From Antedon bifida (taxonomy: Eukaryota > Echinodermata > Crinoidea > Comatulida > Antedonidae): a stretch of 64,000 nt of DNA. Below, one piece after another: positions 60,456-64,000 of this stretch. The stretch spans positions 18,135,395 to 18,199,394 of the forward strand of contig OY727100.1 of assembly GCA_963402885.1 (NCBI GenBank). The letters are read 5' to 3'. The position numbers were made by a program, and so were the translations under genes. Positions within the stretch are counted from its first letter, which is position 1, and each line of letters opens with the position of its first letter. The notes under the pieces are model-generated. The model had not been told where the DNA came from. It did no database searches and worked only from the letters and a program-made list of their open reading frames with translations.

Positions 60456-60794
60456 ATGACGATAGTTGTTATTACATTGACATTCATCTTAATATATATT
60501 TTGCGCCAGGAAATCATGTGGGAAAATGTTTACGAGACTATGACGTCATTTTACCGAATACTCGTTACATTTGAGAATACGTGTGAGAAAAATCGCAACT
60601 TGTTACCGAGAAGTAAGTACAGTAACGCAGTTGAGCCACGTGCTCTTTCGAAGTATTTTGAAATGTACAGACTATTCGATACAATTACACATCATGGCTT
60701 GGCAAAATATATTCCTGTCGATGTTGTTTTCAATATTGCCAACAGCCGTGAAAATATTTCTGTCACGAGTACTACTACTACAGCCAAAAACTAG
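60456..60794 (+). CDS. Open frame, 112 aa, signal-anchor-like N-terminus (doubtful)
   Basis: Not recognised. Begins with a hydrophobic stretch (TIVVITLTFILIYIL), then a mixed, Glu/Asn/Arg-containing region. A strong donor-like GTAAGTACAG lies inside it at about 60613, which argues either for an exon that stops there or for chance. No conserved motif and no nearby partner exon were found. Confidence 0.18.
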   Translation: MTIVVITLTFILIYILRQEIMWENVYETMTSFYRILVTFENTCEKNRNLLPRSKYSNAVEPRALSKYFEMYRLFDTITHHGLAKYIPVDVVFNIANSRENISVTSTTTTAKN

Positions 60795-61129
60795 AAACTA
60801 GTTTTTTAAACTGGGTTACTGTTTGAAAATGCAAATTATGTACTTTTGAGTTCATAAAAAAATGATTGTTCATATTAAATTTAATCGTACAGTGTTCACA
60901 TACACGTTATCTTTAAATCAAACGCTTTTAAATTCAATTAAACGTGATCACATACATGTTATGTTAAAATTATTCTCTACCCAAAAGAGTTTTAACTCAT
61001 CTGTGAACAAAACATAATAGTCGTTACCTATAAGAAATTCACAAAAATAATAAAACAAAGCTGTGTAATGATCAAAGACATGCTGCCCTAAAAGATTAAA
61101 AAAAAAGTTAAAAAAAGTTTATGCTGATT

Positions 61130-61310
61130 TTGAATGGTATACCTTAATACTGTGGCAACTACTTTTGCTCTATTCTGTTGCTCGGTGTCTGGTCATAGAG
61201 AAGCATAATCACACGCTACTACTTGCACATATCTTGGAAAACACAGCGCTTTGAAACCTTAGTCTCTTGCGCTTTATAAATGTTATTTATTATTATTATT
61301 ATTATTAGAT
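61130..61310 (+). mobile_element. Retroposon 3' tail with (ATT)n
   Basis: GCGCTTTATAAATGTTATTT followed by a (TTA)n run at 61283-61305 is the typical 3' end of invertebrate SINE/RTE-like elements. The upstream body is too decayed to place. Confidence 0.45.
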
Positions 61311-62413
61311 TGGTCAGTTATGGCTGTTCCAAGTTACCCCCTAGGATTGCCACCGTAGTGAATATTAAAGACATCTAAATCTCAATTCCCACCTTAATTA
61401 ATTGAAAGTTTTTCTTCGATTATTAACAATGATCGAAGAGTAAACTCTATCATGTCAACATTAGTTTATACGTAGCAAAACTACGAACACGCCATAGTCA
61501 CTATTTCACTCAAGCCAGTGGAATAATGCTACCCAACCAACGCCGTTACACGAACTTCCAACCATTGATGATAGTTCCATGTTCTAGCCAGAGAATTACG
61601 TGCGGTTTCGCAACGTGCGGGCAACACATCGGATTTACTTAGCTCCCTGATGCAAAGCTATTTGTAGTTGTTGAATTATCATCAATTACGTTAATTTCAT
61701 ACTTGTTATTGACGTTGTATTCAGAAAGATTAAAACATTACATTTACACCCAATAATTTCCAAATAAACATACAATATTACATACATTACTACAATAGCC
61801 TACCAAATACTACCCATATATATTAAACCGTACAGTTAAAAAACCCTTAACAAATATCTTACACAATTTTCTAGATATGATTGCATATTAAACTATGAAG
61901 ATATAAATCTCCACAGAAACACTGTACTCTATTACTTTGTTTTGTTTTTTAAAACAAAATACAAATGCAGCACAATGAGTTTAACATATATGGAACCGAT
62001 GAAAACTATTTTACTCTCCCCCACCCCCGTCGAAAATGATTGCAATTTCTGAGGGTTAATTTAACACAATAATTAATATTTTATCGCTGTATCCGATGCA
62101 GAGACAAAAATATTGTTCTCCTTTACATCATTACTTTACTAGTTTAAATTGGGTTATTCGAAAAAAAAAAGGTCTTTTTAAAATCCACTCAAAGTTTCAT
62201 TTCACATTCGTAAGTTTTGGAATCTTAGAGAGGAATGTAATTCTCTTTTTAAAACTCACTAGATTAAATAGTTTAAAGAGCGCTTTTTAACACGCCTTGT
62301 CATTTGATTGGACCATTGTGGGCCACATGATATAAAAATAAAATGTAGTGCAGTACATTCGTGACATGATAATATCATTCGGTGAAAGATGAAATTAGTT
62401 ATATTTTCGCCTC

Positions 62414-62710
62414 ATGAATAGAAATTATTTGTACCATTTCACTCAAAGTAGAGCTATTCTAAAAAATGTTAACCATGCCTTGTTCAGTGATTTCGAGCTC
62501 ATGCCTCATGGGCGTCGCTTTCGATGCCCGCCATGTAGAACAAACCGGAAAAGAAATTCATTTTTGCCAGTGGCCATCCGACTCTTAAATTCTTGAACTG
62601 TGACTCTTGTTATATTGTACTGTGTATTGTGATATTTTGTATATTTTGTAAGATCATTTTAATCCAGACCTTTGAATTGCCCTGTGTGGATGAATTGAAT
62701 TGAATAAACA
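62414..62710 (+). mobile_element. 5'-truncated non-LTR retrotransposon, end of the reverse-transcriptase ORF and 3'UTR
   Basis: The frame to 62596 ends LMPHGRRFRCPPCRTNRKRN, then SFLPVAIRLLNS and a stop. 'P..RTNR..NSF.P.AI.L.N' followed closely by a stop is the classic C-terminus of LINE ORF2 in several animal clades. Roughly 100 bp of 3'UTR follow, ending in GAATTGAATTGAATAAA repeats. Dead by truncation. Sits downstream of NOMO on the opposite strand. Confidence 0.75.
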
Positions 62711-62819
62711 TTTATTATTTGTATAATAAATGTTCAGTATTATCATTAATATTTCAACATAAATACTGAAATGAAAGGAGAAAGGTGTGAATATCGAATT
62801 GAACCTAACGGGATATGGA

Positions 62820-62885
62820 CCTACAGTAATGAATCCAATCACATGTCTTCTGCTTTAAGACATGTTCGAATCCCAGGTGGGGGCG
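62820..62885 (+). other. tRNA-like T-arm relic
   Basis: CATGTTCGAATCCCAGGTGG carries a good box B (GTTCGAATCCC). No matching 5' half is visible. Probably a SINE remnant in the NOMO 3' flank. Confidence 0.3.
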
Positions 62886-63048
62886 ACTCAAGCGGATTGC
62901 TTCGTAGTTGTAAAAGAAAGATCAGATTCCTAGCGAACAGTATCATTCTAGCATTAACTATTTTTTCTTGTTTTAATTTATATCCCTTTTCCAATTTCTA
63001 CATTCTTATTTCTCATTTTTATTTCTCATTTTTATTTTCCATCCTAAT

Positions 63049-63177
63049 TCATGTCTTTCTTGGTTTACTTTTCTTCTTTTGTCTTGCATCATCTATTATT
63101 TCACGCGAATCTGCTCTGACTGGAGATGGTTTACGTTTTTGAATCGATTCTTGTAATTGCTTTAGAAATGGTAATAC
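63049..63177 (-). CDS. NOMO: NOMO terminal exon (basic cytosolic tail)
   Basis: 129 nt, 42 codons plus TGA, after acceptor GTTTTAG. Strongly Lys/Arg-rich C-terminal tail, as in vertebrate NOMO. Confidence 0.85.
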   Translation of the reverse strand, partial: VLPFLKQLQESIQKRKPSPVRADSREIIDDARQKKKSKPRKT

Positions 63178-64000
63178 CTAAAACACAATAAAAAATAATA
63201 GTAAAGTAGGTCATATAAAAGAAAAGATACTAACATTCACAATGAGAAAGTACACATTGAAATAGTAGACACAATAAATATTTGTTTCAAATTTGAAAAG
63301 TAGTGACTAAAACCCATTTCACAAAGGAAAAAAGTTGTAAAAAGTAATAACATTTCTAATCTAAAGTTATATTAACATGAATATCAAACTTTTGTAATAA
63401 CTTGATAAACAGCTGAAATAACAACAGTTTACGACATAGTATATAACGTATCTATTAAATAAGTTTGAGTTTATTATATTCAATCAGGTCCAATAGGTTT
63501 TCAGGTTTTCTATTCTTCTAGGGGACCGAATCAAGTGTCTAGGCCTACTACAATGCATAGAATAAGTACAGGACAGGTTGGGGCACCCAGAGTTTGGGCT
63601 CTTTCTTCCCTATCCCTGCTGATTGCAAGAATACTAAGTGTAGATATTATTCAATTGGTCTTGCCCAGTGTTTTTTTTTTTCGTTATACAGCTCTGTCAC
63701 ACTATCAAACTTTATGTGAAAAATGTGATGTGCCTATATGGATGGACATGATACCATAATATTTGGGCATATCACACCTTTTTTTGTCAAATTAGTTTTA
63801 TAGAGACACCAAAATTGCTGTGTGAAAACATGGTAAACATGAAACACCAACCGAAATGTAATCATTAACATTCTGTACTTGTACTTTTTAAGATGTTGAA
63901 TAAGTAACATCAATTACCTTAGAATGGTTCACACCAATAACAATTAATGCTATAATAAAAGGCAATGCAAAATAAGACCCTTGACTAAAATCTTGGTCCA
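63049..64000 (-). CDS. NOMO: NOMO (nodal modulator / BOS complex subunit), last two exons, 5' part beyond window
   Basis: Coding segments are 64000-63918 (first two bases are a split codon) and 63177-63049, joined by a GTAATT donor and a TTTTAG acceptor in phase 0. The first encodes FSQGSYFALPFIIALIVIGV, one membrane helix, then NHSK. The second encodes VLPFLKQLQESIQKRK and a very basic tail ending KKKSKPRKT before TGA. The order (QGS-ALP helix, NH-K, leucine-rich segment, DA-R-KK-K-R-T end) matches the C-terminus of vertebrate NOMO from memory of that family. NOMO is an ER type I membrane protein with a large lumenal chain of Ig-like domains that works with nicalin and TMEM147 at the translocon; here only the helix and cytosolic tail are present. 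AATAAA-type signals on this strand lie at about 63013-63037, just after the stop. The identification is by a short stretch, so it is good but not certain. Confidence 0.85.
63690..63805. mobile_element. Palindromic element family B copy (last NOMO intron)
   Basis: AGCTCTGTCACACTATCAAA, GTGATGTGCCTATATGG, the inverse ATATTTGGGCATATCACACC, and AAATTAGTTTTATAGAGAC. The right end is decayed. Lies in the 740-nt intron between the two NOMO exons. Confidence 0.8.
63918..64000 (-). CDS. NOMO: NOMO penultimate exon (partial, membrane helix)
   Basis: Open from the window edge to donor AAG|GTAATT. Encodes a short acidic/Ser lead (DQDFSQGS), a roughly 17-residue hydrophobic helix and NHSK, the stop-transfer edge. 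Its 5' end is outside the window. Confidence 0.83.

Larger units (their letters stand above)
58946..62413. other. Intergenic region between TRPC and the LINE tail
   Basis: Contains the possible TRPC 5'UTR exon, a 27-bp duplication (TTTAGTGTGAATGGCA twice at 60139-60185), the doubtful frame at 60456-60794 and a retroposon-like tail at 61130-61310. No other conserved segment. Confidence 0.5.

Noticed and set aside
62771-63142. Plus-strand frame of 123 codons
   Set aside because: It runs antisense through the NOMO terminal exon, whose splice acceptor and homology support the minus strand.

Overview
The window is animal nuclear DNA: genes are split by GT-AG introns, gene density is very low, the sequence is visibly AT-rich, and most of it is dispersed or tandem repeat. 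Gene content (a bombesin-like peptide GPCR, a TRPC cation channel, NOMO) and the SINE and palindromic-element load fit an invertebrate, most likely a marine deuterostome such as an echinoderm or hemichordate. The phylum is inference. The octamer TAGGCCTA and its close variants recur strikingly often and look like a genome signature.

Three protein-coding genes can be supported, all on the minus strand. (1) 2023-3123 is an intronless open frame for a 366-residue rhodopsin-class neuropeptide receptor of bombesin/GRP/endothelin-like type. (2) 46174-58933 is a complete TRPC-type channel. I rebuilt it as 12 exons with compatible phases, giving 936 residues: ankyrin repeats, six membrane segments, LFW pore helix, EWKFAR TRP helix, calmodulin/IP3R-binding-like helix and a C-terminal coiled coil. 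It has an unusually long extracellular S3-S4 loop and one GC-AG intron. (3) 63049 to the window end holds the last two exons of NOMO (nodal modulator, an ER translocon-associated membrane protein); the rest of the gene lies beyond 64000.

Layout: 1-650 degenerate repeats; 2.0-3.1 kb GPCR; 4.0-4.8 kb 50-bp satellite; 5-46 kb a long gene-poor stretch with no convincing coding exon. That stretch holds palindromic MITE-like families (A to D), tRNA-derived SINEs, a retroelement-like repeat with a hammerhead-like motif, and minisatellites of 22, 37 and about 58 bp plus a (GACA)n array. 46-59 kb is the TRPC gene, whose introns carry several palindromic elements. 59-63 kb is intergenic with a 5'-truncated non-LTR retrotransposon tail. 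63-64 kb is NOMO.

The three genes do not form a pathway together. A peptide GPCR can signal through Gq to TRPC channels in general biology, but their presence here, 43 kb apart, is not evidence of co-function.
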